A DNA stretch of 64,000 nt from Rubripirellula tenax (GTDB taxonomy: Bacteria; Planctomycetota; Planctomycetia; Pirellulales; Pirellulaceae). Shown here in pieces: positions 17,802-25,442 of this stretch. The translations under genes were made by a program, and so were the position numbers. The DNA lies in contig NZ_SJPW01000002.1 in NCBI RefSeq assembly GCF_007860125.1, positions 1,093,768-1,157,767 of the forward strand, read 5' to 3'. Position 1 is the first letter of the stretch; each line of letters begins with the position of its first letter. The notes under the pieces are model-generated. The model was given only the letters and a program-made list of their open reading frames with translations. It was not told the DNA's origin and did not search any database.

Positions 17802-17945
17802 CAGCCTGTTGAAAAAGTCGCGATTGTGACCGGAGGATCCGGCGGCATTGGAAGTGAGACTTGCCGCACACTCGCCAGCGGCAGTTAGAACAGTGTTGTG
17901 CACTTTCATTCTTCCCAACAAGCGGCAGAGCGGTTTGCCAAAGAA
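17802..17945 (+). pseudogene. Short-chain dehydrogenase/reductase remnant with an in-frame stop
   Basis: One frame reads EKVAIVTGGSGGIGSETCR, the Rossmann N-terminus of an SDR with its TGxxxGIG cofactor motif. After TLASGS a TAG at 17886-17888 interrupts it, and the same frame then continues NSVVHFHSSQQAAERFAKE, which fits the next beta strand and helix of SDR enzymes of the 3-oxoacyl-ACP reductase type. There is no start codon (a TAA precedes it) and similarity stops at the tRNA terminator hairpin. About 47 of some 250 residues remain, so this is a broken gene. It may be a leftover of recombination at the adjacent tRNA. Confidence 0.7.
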
Positions 17946-17982
17946 AAACACCCTCGAAAACACGTGGTTTTCGAGGGTGTTT
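17941..17982 (-). terminator. Intrinsic terminator of tRNA-Ser
   Basis: Perfect 16-bp stem with arms 17946-17961 and 17967-17982 and a five-base loop; on the minus strand it is followed by TTTTTCTTT. It begins nine bases past the 3' end of tRNA-Ser, so it ends the transcript of the small genes and the tRNA coming from the right. Confidence 0.88.
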
Positions 17983-17990
17983 CGTAGAAG

Positions 17991-18072
17991 CGGAGGACAC
18001 GGGACTCGAACCCGCAATCCATTGCTGGACAACTGATTTCGAATCAGCCTGCTAGCCATTCGCTTATCCTCC
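17991..18072 (-). tRNA. tRNA-Ser (anticodon CGA)
   Basis: Reverse complement folds as a class II tRNA. The acceptor stem is GGAGGAT paired with GTCCTCC and the discriminator base is G, as usual for tRNA-Ser. The anticodon stem GCTGA/TCAGT closes loop TTCGAAA, giving anticodon CGA (codon UCG). The variable arm is TCCA/TGGA with loop GCAA, and the T arm GCGGG/CCCGT carries TTCGAGT. CCA is not encoded. The 82-base length is on the short side for tRNA-Ser. Confidence 0.93.
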
Positions 18073-18486
18073 GAACGACTCTAGTATATTCCCTTGCGTC
18101 GACGATTTCGTCAAGTCGACCGACCACGGGCCCGGACCGGCGGAAGATCTCAGTTTTTCGACAATCGTCGAAATCTTCGGATCATTCGCCAGGCGGGACT
18201 CGATTTGTGCAGCTTGAGGGTGGTTTGGGGCAACTTGAATTTCCCCATCGAAAGTGACGTCGAGCTTGGCCGGCAGGTTCACGCCGAAACCGGATTCATC
18301 CAATCGTTCGGCGATCGCTTGAGACAACTCTTTGATCAACGCCTCGGGCGAAGACGCGGCGTTTGCCGATGCCTCTGCCGCAAGCACTTCGTCAAAACCC
18401 AAGGATTTGCCGATCTGTTGCACGGCCTTGGTCGCCAACACCGCCGCGCCGACGATTGCGCCGGCCGATTGAAGTGGCAAACTCAA
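18064..18486 (-). CDS. Hypothetical protein overlapping the tRNA-Ser gene
   Basis: A frame of about 140 residues without a recognised family. It begins with a hydrophobic stretch (LQSAGAIVGAAVLATKAVQ), continues with Ala/Glu-rich helices (EALIKELSQAIAERLDESG) and ends with SVDLTKSSTQGNILESFGG. The chosen start is a TTG that overlaps the stop of the preceding gene by four bases; an ATG at 18525 is also possible but would overlap that gene by 43 bases. The last nine bases lie inside the 5' end of tRNA-Ser, so gene and tRNA are probably transcribed together. Confidence 0.6.
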   Translation of the reverse strand: MSLPLQSAGAIVGAAVLATKAVQQIGKSLGFDEVLAAEASANAASSPEALIKELSQAIAERLDESGFGVNLPAKLDVTFDGEIQVAPNHPQAAQIESRLANDPKISTIVEKLRSSAGPGPWSVDLTKSSTQGNILESFGG

Positions 18487-18794
18487 TGCTTGTGCTCGGT
18501 TTGGAACCCGTACTCTTTGAGCCATTTTTCCCACTTGTGGGCTTCGTCATGCGAATCAAGCTTCAATTCACGCCACTCGGGACATCGATATTTGACATCG
18601 ATGTGGCCGTCGTGCTGATCTTTTTTCATCTCGCAGCCGAGTTTTTTCAGCGTCGCACTGATCGTGTCAGCCTTCTTTTCGTCGTGGATGTGCTTGGCTT
18701 TCCATTCCTTGCACTGGTAGCGAACCATTTCGCCGGCAACGGCGAATCCGGGCAAAGCCATCAGGGCGACGGCGAGAGTCATTCGTCGAAACAT
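18483..18794 (-). CDS. Small exported hypothetical protein
   Basis: A 103-residue protein with a clear signal peptide (MFRRMTLAVALMALPGFAVA, cleavage expected after GFAVA or nearby). The mature part is highly charged, rich in Lys, His and Glu, and has three Cys residues (RYQCKEW, KLGCEMK, KYRCPEW). The RYQCKEW and KYRCPEW segments look like two halves of an internal repeat. It ends in HKH. No family recognised. It is the first gene of a short minus-strand transcript with the following hypothetical gene and tRNA-Ser. Confidence 0.75.
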   Translation of the reverse strand: MFRRMTLAVALMALPGFAVAGEMVRYQCKEWKAKHIHDEKKADTISATLKKLGCEMKKDQHDGHIDVKYRCPEWRELKLDSHDEAHKWEKWLKEYGFQTEHKH

Positions 18795-18880
18795 TCAGTC
18801 TTCCTAGAAAACGGGAGGTTGGGGGCAGTCGTGGAATAGCCAATCGCCGCCATCATCGTCAAGACGTTACCGGGTCGGAA

Positions 18881-19363
18881 TCACAACGAAACCCATCCCG
18901 GCCGACTCGGACGCGAGCCCCGGCGCCGGTGGGCGGCCACTAAATTGGGCATCCATAGAATTTGATCGACAACCGCGATCAGAGTATTGGGGTCGATCGG
19001 CTTGAACAGACACATCGTCGGAGCGGCCATGATTTCCGTCTTTTTCTCCAGACCGCCCCACTTCGCATCCGCGATTAGGACGGCGGGCAGATCCTGGTAG
19101 GTGTCGACCGATCGCATTTTTTCGAGATCCGCCAAGACGGCCGCAGCATCATCGCCAACGTCGGCGACCAAAAGATCCTGTCGTCCCATCGACAAGGCTT
19201 CCAAAGCCGACGCCCCGTTTCGGGCACAAATGCACGCATATCCTTGGTGATCGAGGACTCCGGCAAGGGTCAACAACGAGATCGGGCCGGCGTCCAGCAC
19301 AACGATTGACGCGCGTCGTGACGACTTTGAAGGGCGATCGTGGCCGGGTTCGACGTGGTGCAT
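18881..19363 (-). CDS. Response regulator receiver-like protein (degenerate)
   Basis: A 160-residue protein made of one receiver-like domain. Beta-alpha pattern: SIVVLDAGPISLLTLAGVLDHQGY at the start, DLLVADVGDD with the presumed phospho-acceptor Asp, PAVLIAD, then MCLFKPIDPNTLIAVVDQIL with the conserved Lys-Pro. The N-terminal acidic pair is reduced to a single Asp (VLDAGP), so metal binding and phosphorylation may be impaired. The N-terminal 25 residues are basic and probably disordered. ATG 19363 is preferred to an in-frame TTG at 19435. Transcribed divergently from lysS, with no kinase gene next to it. Mechanism unknown. Confidence 0.65.
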   Translation of the reverse strand: MHHVEPGHDRPSKSSRRASIVVLDAGPISLLTLAGVLDHQGYACICARNGASALEALSMGRQDLLVADVGDDAAAVLADLEKMRSVDTYQDLPAVLIADAKWGGLEKKTEIMAAPTMCLFKPIDPNTLIAVVDQILWMPNLVAAHRRRGSRPSRPGWVSL

Positions 19364-19570
19364 GGGGGCGGCTCGCAATGCGTTTTCGTACGCCAAGACA
19401 TGTCGGCGGCACACAATGAGCCACCGACCTTCCAAGCCGTAAACTCTGGTCGACCGTCACTGCAAGATCGGTTGATGTCTGCGGCTTGCGAAATCCGCCA
19501 TGGAAACGGACAATCCCGCCCGTGCGCGTCACGGGACGCGCGGTATTGATTTGTTTTCAAGCGAAATGTC

Positions 19571-21157
19571 ATGAACCAAGCGGCTGCACCCAACCCCGGC
19601 GACGACACCCCACCCGGCGACGCGACGGATCCCCACGTCGCCCGGCGTGAAAAAATGCGACAAATCATCGAGCGCGGTGTCGATCCGTTCGGACAACGGT
19701 TCGACAATCGCGACCTGATCGGTCGATGCCAGCAGCGGGCTTCGGAAGTCAAATGGGTCAAAGCCGACGGCACCGAATTGGCGATGCCCGATTTTTCGGA
19801 CGACAGCATCGACTACCGACAATGGAAAACCGAAAACAGCCCCGGAGAAGAAATCGGGCCAACGGTACGTGTCGCCGGCCGGATCATGTTGATGCGCGGC
19901 CAGGGCAAGCTGATCTTCGTGACGCTGAAGGACTGGACCGGCGAGCTGCAGATTTTCATCGGCAAGAACCAGGTGGGCGAGTCGGATTTCGATCTCGCCA
20001 AATTGTTCGACCTGGGTGACTTGATCGCGGCCGAAGGGCGACTTGGGCGAACGAACACCGGCGAGCTGACCGTGTTCGCCGAGAAGCTGTTCTTCATGAC
20101 CAAGATGTTGGAAGTGCCGCCGGAAAAGCACGCCGGCCTGACCAACCCCGAACTACGTCAACGCATGCGATACGCCGACTTGGCCTTCAACGATGGTGTG
20201 TTGAACACGTTCATGGATCGGACCAAGATCATCAAGTCGATCCGTCAAACGTTGGACGGCGAAGGCTTTTGCGAAGTCGAAGGTCCAACGCTTCATACGA
20301 TCGCCGGCGGCGCCGCGGCGCGACCGTTCGAGACGCATCACAACACGCTTGATATGCCGCTAGTGCTTCGGATCGCGCTCGAATTGCACCTCAAACGCTT
20401 GATGGTCGGCGGGATGGAACGCGTTTACGAAATGGGGCGTGTGTACCGCAACGAAGGGATCAGCCCGCGGCACAACCCAGAGTTCACGATGATCGAACTG
20501 TACCAAGCGTACGGCGATTACGTGTCGATGATGGAACTGACCGAGAAAATCATTGTCGAAGCGATCGACAAAATAGGTGGTGGTTATGTGCGTCCGTTCG
20601 GCGACAAGATGGTGGACTTCACGCCTCCGTTCAAACGTGCGACCTATGCCGAATTGTTTGAAAAAGCGACGGGCGTTCAAACGACGGACGAAGCCGGTGT
20701 GATGGCGCTCGCGAAAAAGCTGCATCTGCAAACCGAAGGCAAGCACCCCGACGTGATCCGCAACGAGATCTTCGAAGAAACGGTCGAAGACTCTTTGACG
20801 GGACCGATTTTCGTTATCGATTATCCCGCCAGCATTTGCCCGTTGACCAAACGCAAACAGGACAACCCCGAGATCGCTGAACGGTTCGAGTTGTTCATTT
20901 TGGGGATGGAGCTGGCCAATGCATACACGGAATTGAATGATCCCGATTTGCAAGAAGAACTGTTCAAGACCCAGCTCGAAGGTCTCGACGACGAAGATTC
21001 GATGGCCAAAATGGACAACGACTTCGTGCGAGCCCTGCGGTACGCGATGCCGCCGGCGGGTGGACTGGGCATCGGCATCGATCGCCTAGTGATGCTGTTG
21101 ACGAACAAGAAATCGATCCGCGACGTGATCCTGTTCCCGCTGCTACGTCCGGAGTGA
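19571..21157 (+). CDS. lysS: Lysine--tRNA ligase (class II)
   Basis: A 528-residue cytoplasmic enzyme that charges tRNA-Lys. The N-terminal OB-fold anticodon domain includes [19 protein letters not shown] and [15 protein letters not shown]. The catalytic core has the class II motifs: motif 1 around [15 protein letters not shown], motif 2 [19 protein letters not shown] followed by ELYQAYGDY, and motif 3 [13 protein letters not shown] near the end. Length is close to the family norm of about 500, with 20 extra disordered residues at the N-terminus ([13 protein letters not shown]). It has no partner genes; an inverted repeat follows its stop. Confidence 0.97.
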   Translation: MNQAAAPNPGDDTPPGDATDPHVARREKMRQIIERGVDPFGQRFDNRDLIGRCQQRASEVKWVKADGTELAMPDFSDDSIDYRQWKTENSPGEEIGPTVRVAGRIMLMRGQGKLIFVTLKDWTGELQIFIGKNQVGESDFDLAKLFDLGDLIAAEGRLGRTNTGELTVFAEKLFFMTKMLEVPPEKHAGLTNPELRQRMRYADLAFNDGVLNTFMDRTKIIKSIRQTLDGEGFCEVEGPTLHTIAGGAAARPFETHHNTLDMPLVLRIALELHLKRLMVGGMERVYEMGRVYRNEGISPRHNPEFTMIELYQAYGDYVSMMELTEKIIVEAIDKIGGGYVRPFGDKMVDFTPPFKRATYAELFEKATGVQTTDEAGVMALAKKLHLQTEGKHPDVIRNEIFEETVEDSLTGPIFVIDYPASICPLTKRKQDNPEIAERFELFILGMELANAYTELNDPDLQEELFKTQLEGLDDEDSMAKMDNDFVRALRYAMPPAGGLGIGIDRLVMLLTNKKSIRDVILFPLLRPE

Positions 21158-21185
21158 TCGGCGAGTCGTTACTCGTTTCGGATCA

Positions 21186-21286
21186 CCCTACGTGGCCCTG
21201 CGACTCCGCTGGCAAGGTGTACTTTGGGGTTCGTCTGCTGCTTTGCAGCTAACATCCCGCGAGCTGAGTCGCGGGTCCACGTAGGG
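21186..21286. repeat. 21-bp inverted repeat between lysS and the converging gene
   Basis: Arms 21186-21206 and 21266-21286 pair at 19 of 21 positions (ends CCCTACGTGG / CCACGTAGGG) around a 59-base spacer. It lies in the 169-base gap between two convergent genes. The wide spacer and the lack of a T-run make a simple terminator unlikely; it resembles a small mobile or dispersed palindromic element. Confidence 0.7.
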
Positions 21287-21326
21287 TTGCCCGTTTTGGG
21301 AAACCAAGAATGACAAGAAGGAAGAG

Positions 21327-22871
21327 CTAGGTCCCATACCATTGCTCTTTGGCCAACGCGCTGCTGGCCAAGCCTTCGCGAATCAAGTCGCAAAAATGCG
21401 AACTTGTTTGCAGTTCTGACAACTTGGTCGTGCCACCTTCGCCGAACCATCGCTGCAACTCGGGTACGACAATCGTCTTCATGATGTGCCCTGCTTCCAT
21501 GTCCGATCGCAGATAGAACGCGATGGCGGTCGGCGATGCGGTGCGAGGAATTTCGTCGGCCGTGTACCCGGCGGCTAGGCGAGAAAGATTGGCGAACAAC
21601 GAATCGGATTGGCCAATCTTGACCAACAACGCGGCGCGGGCACTCTTCCAACGCTTGATGCTCTTCCAGCTTGGCAAGTTTTCTAGCTTCAACGGCCGTT
21701 GGCAGAAGTGACCGCCGAACGTGTGCGACAACTCCGGTCGCCCGACGACCATCGCTTGTGCATACGCCAGTTCCGGGAATCCGTTGTCGACGATGCCAAC
21801 GTGGGTGAATCTCGAATCGTGCAAAATGTTGGTGGGCGTATGGATCGGCCCGATGCCGGGTAAACCGATCAAGTCCAAGTTGCGAACCGCACCGGGCGAG
21901 ATTTCGGTGGTCGGGTAGGGCAACTCGATACCGATTCGCTCGAAGGGAATACGAATCAAGTTGGTGCAACTGGCGCAAGGCTGTCCCCAGTCCGCCGGAA
22001 ACTGACCACCGGCGGGAATCCGACGCGACTGAAAGTCGAACGCCAACGTTTCTATCGTGTTCAGCTCGTTGCTCAACTTTTGGCCAACGTCATCCGGCAA
22101 TCTGCTTGGCCGAACCCAATTAGAAAACCAACTGAACTTTGGCCCCAATCCAGTCGTCAGCGGCACCGTCCGCCACCCGCCTTCGTAGATTTCCAACAAC
22201 GACGGTTGAATCAGCGGCTCGCTTTCGCCGGGGCAGTGGACACGTCGGCTGACGTAGAGCATCGCGTGAGGCGCGACGCCGGGCGTTTCCAGGAAACTGT
22301 CAAAGATGCCGTCGCCGGGATGATCAAGTTCGACGACACCGATGTCACCCGATCGCAATTCGATTCCGCGAATGCGAACGTGATCCGGGTTTCCGTCGAC
22401 GAACTGGACGCGTCCCATTTTAGGTTCGCTCAACCAATGGACCGGATCCAGCCGGCTCGACCCGCGACTGGGACGCATCGACGATAACGGATCAGGCCCA
22501 CGAAGCGTCAACGCACGACCGGACGGATCGAGTCGTTGTAAATGCTGGGCACCAACGCCGGGGCCGGCGTGCTCGGCAAGGACTTGTGCCAACGCGACGC
22601 CGCTCGCCCGGTCGCCGCAACGATCCTGAAGCTGCAAAAGTACGTTCACATCCGACCGGGACACCAAAGTTCTTAGCCGTGAAATCGTTGCCAACGCCTG
22701 ATCAAGGACTCGTCGATCGTTCGGCCTTTCACGCACTTGATCGACCAAATGCGTGAGCGACTGTTTCGCCAATAGCGATCGAATCAGACGCATTTCGACG
22801 AACGAAGTGATCGGCACTCGGCCGACTGCCGCGTCGTAGTCCCGGTTGAGTCGTTCGAAATCGATTTGCAT
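21327..22871 (-). CDS. Probable permuted papain-like (YiiX/C92-type) hydrolase, otherwise hypothetical
   Basis: A 514-residue protein. The middle resembles the circularly permuted NlpC/P60-like fold: ELRSGDIGVVELDHP and APHAMLYVS (a GD-start strand and a His in the HxxxYV context), and later PCASCTNLIRIPFERIGIEL, which fits the Cys-containing helix of the family (C-S/T-x-L-V...GIELP). The His-before-Cys order is what permutation predicts. The first 130 residues are helical (RLIRSLLAKQSLTHLVDQV), the last 100 unassigned. No signal peptide is evident from ATG 22871; an in-frame TTG at 22934 is less likely. Role could be amide or lipid-amide hydrolysis; this rests on motif reading only. Confidence 0.55.
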   Translation of the reverse strand: MQIDFERLNRDYDAAVGRVPITSFVEMRLIRSLLAKQSLTHLVDQVRERPNDRRVLDQALATISRLRTLVSRSDVNVLLQLQDRCGDRASGVALAQVLAEHAGPGVGAQHLQRLDPSGRALTLRGPDPLSSMRPSRGSSRLDPVHWLSEPKMGRVQFVDGNPDHVRIRGIELRSGDIGVVELDHPGDGIFDSFLETPGVAPHAMLYVSRRVHCPGESEPLIQPSLLEIYEGGWRTVPLTTGLGPKFSWFSNWVRPSRLPDDVGQKLSNELNTIETLAFDFQSRRIPAGGQFPADWGQPCASCTNLIRIPFERIGIELPYPTTEISPGAVRNLDLIGLPGIGPIHTPTNILHDSRFTHVGIVDNGFPELAYAQAMVVGRPELSHTFGGHFCQRPLKLENLPSWKSIKRWKSARAALLVKIGQSDSLFANLSRLAAGYTADEIPRTASPTAIAFYLRSDMEAGHIMKTIVVPELQRWFGEGGTTKLSELQTSSHFCDLIREGLASSALAKEQWYGT

Positions 22872-23004
22872 CTCGCAATTAGATTTGGGGGAAGCGGAAG
22901 CTGGCCAAAAACCAAGCTTTACGTTGACCGTCAATCTTTCCTACACTCGGCCCGGTGCCGTCAAGTGATGACGGCAAATGGATTTTCCGCCGAAGGAACG
23001 GCAA

Positions 23005-24579
23005 ATGTACCGCTGGTTACTGTGTTTTCGCTATCTGCGAACCCGTTACATCGCACTTGCTTCGATCATTAGCGTGACGCTAGGCGTCGCGACATTGATC
23101 GTCGTTAACAGTGTGATGGCCGGTTTTTCCGCTGAAATGCACGACCGTTTGCACGGTTTGGCCTCGGACATTCTGATCGAATGTCACACCAGCGGCGGGA
23201 TGCCCGACCCGGACGCTCGAATGGCCGAGATCAACGAAGTTGTCGGCGACCAGATCGCCGGTTCGTCGGTCAGTGTCCATGTGCCAGCGATGCTAGGCAT
23301 CGACTTGGGTGGCCAACTTGTGACGCGTCACGTCAATTTGGTTGGCGTCGAAGCCAAAACGTACGATACGGTCAGCCACTTCGGCCGCTATTTACTGCAC
23401 CCCGAAAACAAAGAACACGTCGCTTTCGATCTGCGAGAAACGGGGTATGCCCCCGATCGTTCTTCGTTCCCCGAATCCGGTTGGGAATACCGTCGGGCCC
23501 GGACGCGTTACGAAGAATCGCAAGCAGCCGAACAACGTCGATACGATGCCCTGCGAGCCCGATCTGTGCTGGCTACTGTGCCTTTGAATACAGCGGCTTC
23601 GGATGTATCGGCCGCGGGTCCAACGATGGCGTTTGCCGCACCGGGTGACATGCTTGCCGAAAACGGCAACGACTCGGGCGCAACCGAATTCAACGCCGCA
23701 GTCGACCAGTACCCTGGCTTGATCCTTGGCATTTCAACGTGCAGCGTTCGTTACCGCGACGAACAGAACAACGTCGCCGATCGATTCTATTGCCGACCCG
23801 GCGATGACGTCCGCATGATGTTCCCCAACGCGGCCGACAACACCAAGGTTGTCAATCAAAAATTCACCGTCGTCGACATGTACGAATCCGGCATGAGCGA
23901 ATACGACAGCACGTTTGCGTTCTGCCGACTCGATCAACTGCAAGACTTTCGCGGCATGATCAATCCCGAGACCGGCATTCGCAGCATCACGACGATTCAA
24001 TTGAAGTTGGTCGAGGGCGCGGACTTGAACGCGGTCCGCGACGCTCTGCGTCGTCGATACCCACCGCAACTGTTTGCGTATGACATTCAAACTTGGCGCG
24101 ATATGCAAGGCCCGCTCTTGGCGGCCGTGCGTTTGGAAACAACGATCCTGAACATTTTGCTGTTCTTGATCATCGCCGTCGCTGGTTTCGGCATCCTGGC
24201 AACGTTCTTCATGATCGTGGTCGAGAAGACACGCGACATCGGCACGCTGAAGGCGCTGGGTGCATCCGGTGGCGGTGTGATGAGCATCTTCCTGAGCTAC
24301 GGATTGCTGTTGGGATTCGTCGGCAGCGGAACCGGACTGCTCGGTGGACTGGTGTTCGTTCGCAACATCAATTGGGTTGCGGGCTTGATCGAGAAAATCA
24401 CAGGCCAAGAAGTCTTTGATCCGACGGTTTATTACTTCACCGAGATTCCCACCATCATCCATCCGTTCACATTGGTGTGGGTGATGCTTGGCGCCGTTGG
24501 CATCGCGGCGATGGCGAGTGTACTACCGGCACTACGCGCGGCCCGCATGCATCCGGTGCGTGCTTTACGATTCGAGTAG
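23005..24579 (+). CDS. ABC transporter permease, LolC/FtsX-like
   Basis: A 524-residue inner-membrane protein of the FtsX/MacB fold. It starts YRWLLCFRYLRTRYIALASI with the first helix (IISVTLGVATLIVVNSVMAGF), has a large periplasmic domain of about 330 residues, then three helices in the C-terminal part: ILLFLIIAVAGFGILATFFMI, the segment VEKTRDIGTLKALGASGGGV that couples to the ATPase, and the final helices ending PALRAARMHPVRALRFE. An AAGGA sequence (22993-22997) seven bases ahead of ATG 23005 decides the start over ATG 22978. With the next gene it forms a lipoprotein-release or similar exporter; a single permease suggests a homodimer. Confidence 0.9.
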   Translation: MYRWLLCFRYLRTRYIALASIISVTLGVATLIVVNSVMAGFSAEMHDRLHGLASDILIECHTSGGMPDPDARMAEINEVVGDQIAGSSVSVHVPAMLGIDLGGQLVTRHVNLVGVEAKTYDTVSHFGRYLLHPENKEHVAFDLRETGYAPDRSSFPESGWEYRRARTRYEESQAAEQRRYDALRARSVLATVPLNTAASDVSAAGPTMAFAAPGDMLAENGNDSGATEFNAAVDQYPGLILGISTCSVRYRDEQNNVADRFYCRPGDDVRMMFPNAADNTKVVNQKFTVVDMYESGMSEYDSTFAFCRLDQLQDFRGMINPETGIRSITTIQLKLVEGADLNAVRDALRRRYPPQLFAYDIQTWRDMQGPLLAAVRLETTILNILLFLIIAVAGFGILATFFMIVVEKTRDIGTLKALGASGGGVMSIFLSYGLLLGFVGSGTGLLGGLVFVRNINWVAGLIEKITGQEVFDPTVYYFTEIPTIIHPFTLVWVMLGAVGIAAMASVLPALRAARMHPVRALRFE

Positions 24580-24632
24580 GCGGCAACGCCGTTTCGTGAC
24601 CTGATCCCAAACGCCTACCAGCGAAAACTTTC

Positions 24633-25394
24633 ATGAACCAGTCATCCGTCCTGTCCGCCCGCAGTATTTACAAGAGTTACCATAAAGACAAGATCGAAGT
24701 CCCCGTGCTTCGCGGCGTCGACGTCGACTTTGATCCCGGCGTGGTGACCGCATTGGTGGGACGAAGCGGCAGCGGTAAAAGCACGCTGATGCACTTACTG
24801 GCTACGCTGGATCGTCCCGATAAGGGCGAAGTCTATTTTCGTGGTCAGCGGATCGATGACGCCCCGCGAGCCCGTCGCGATGCTTTTCGCAACCAAGACA
24901 TCGGAATCATTTTTCAGTTCTATCACCTGTTGCCCGAGTTATCGGCGCTGGAAAACGTGCTGGCGCCGACCATGATCAGCTGCAGTGTGTGGAACTACTT
25001 CACGCACCGCAAAGAAGTCCGCCTGCGAGCCGAAGCGATGCTCGATCGCGTCGGACTGCTGCACCGGGCGAAGCACAAGCCGTCGGAAATGAGCGGTGGT
25101 GAAATGCAACGAACGGCGATCGCCCGCGCATTGATGACAGACCCGTCGCTGCTGTTGGCTGACGAACCGACAGGCAACTTGGACACGGAAACCGGGCGAG
25201 ACATTCTGAAACTGTTGTCACAGTTGAACCAGGACGATGGTTTGACGATCGTCATGATCACTCACGACGACTCGATCGCAGCCGGTGCCGACATATGCCA
25301 CCGGATGAAGGACGGCATGCTGGAATCGGCTGGCGAATTCGCGAACAGCTCAGAGCCAATCCGAACGTCGTCGCCGGCACTTTCCGCGGCCTAG
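24633..25394 (+). CDS. ABC transporter ATP-binding protein, LolD-like
   Basis: A 253-residue ATPase of the LolD/MacB class. Walker A VGRSGSGKST, Q-loop IIFQFYHLLPELSALENV, signature MSGGEMQRTAIARAL, Walker B LLLADEPTGNLD with the catalytic Glu, and the H-loop His in MITHDD are all intact. It pairs with the permease gene 53 bases upstream. The insertion SCSVWNYFTHRKEVRLRAEA after the Q-loop is somewhat longer than in LolD. Substrate is uncertain: lipoproteins if the pair acts as Lol, otherwise another envelope molecule. Confidence 0.93.
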   Translation: MNQSSVLSARSIYKSYHKDKIEVPVLRGVDVDFDPGVVTALVGRSGSGKSTLMHLLATLDRPDKGEVYFRGQRIDDAPRARRDAFRNQDIGIIFQFYHLLPELSALENVLAPTMISCSVWNYFTHRKEVRLRAEAMLDRVGLLHRAKHKPSEMSGGEMQRTAIARALMTDPSLLLADEPTGNLDTETGRDILKLLSQLNQDDGLTIVMITHDDSIAAGADICHRMKDGMLESAGEFANSSEPIRTSSPALSAA

Positions 25395-25442
25395 ACACTC
25401 AACCGCGGGCTGCTGAACCAACAGCGGACGCATCGGAAATTC

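Noticed and set aside
21169-21978. Minus-strand frame of 269 codons across the lysS 3' repeat and the papain-like gene
   Set aside because: It crosses the inverted repeat and lies out of frame within the annotated gene; Arg/His-rich shadow.
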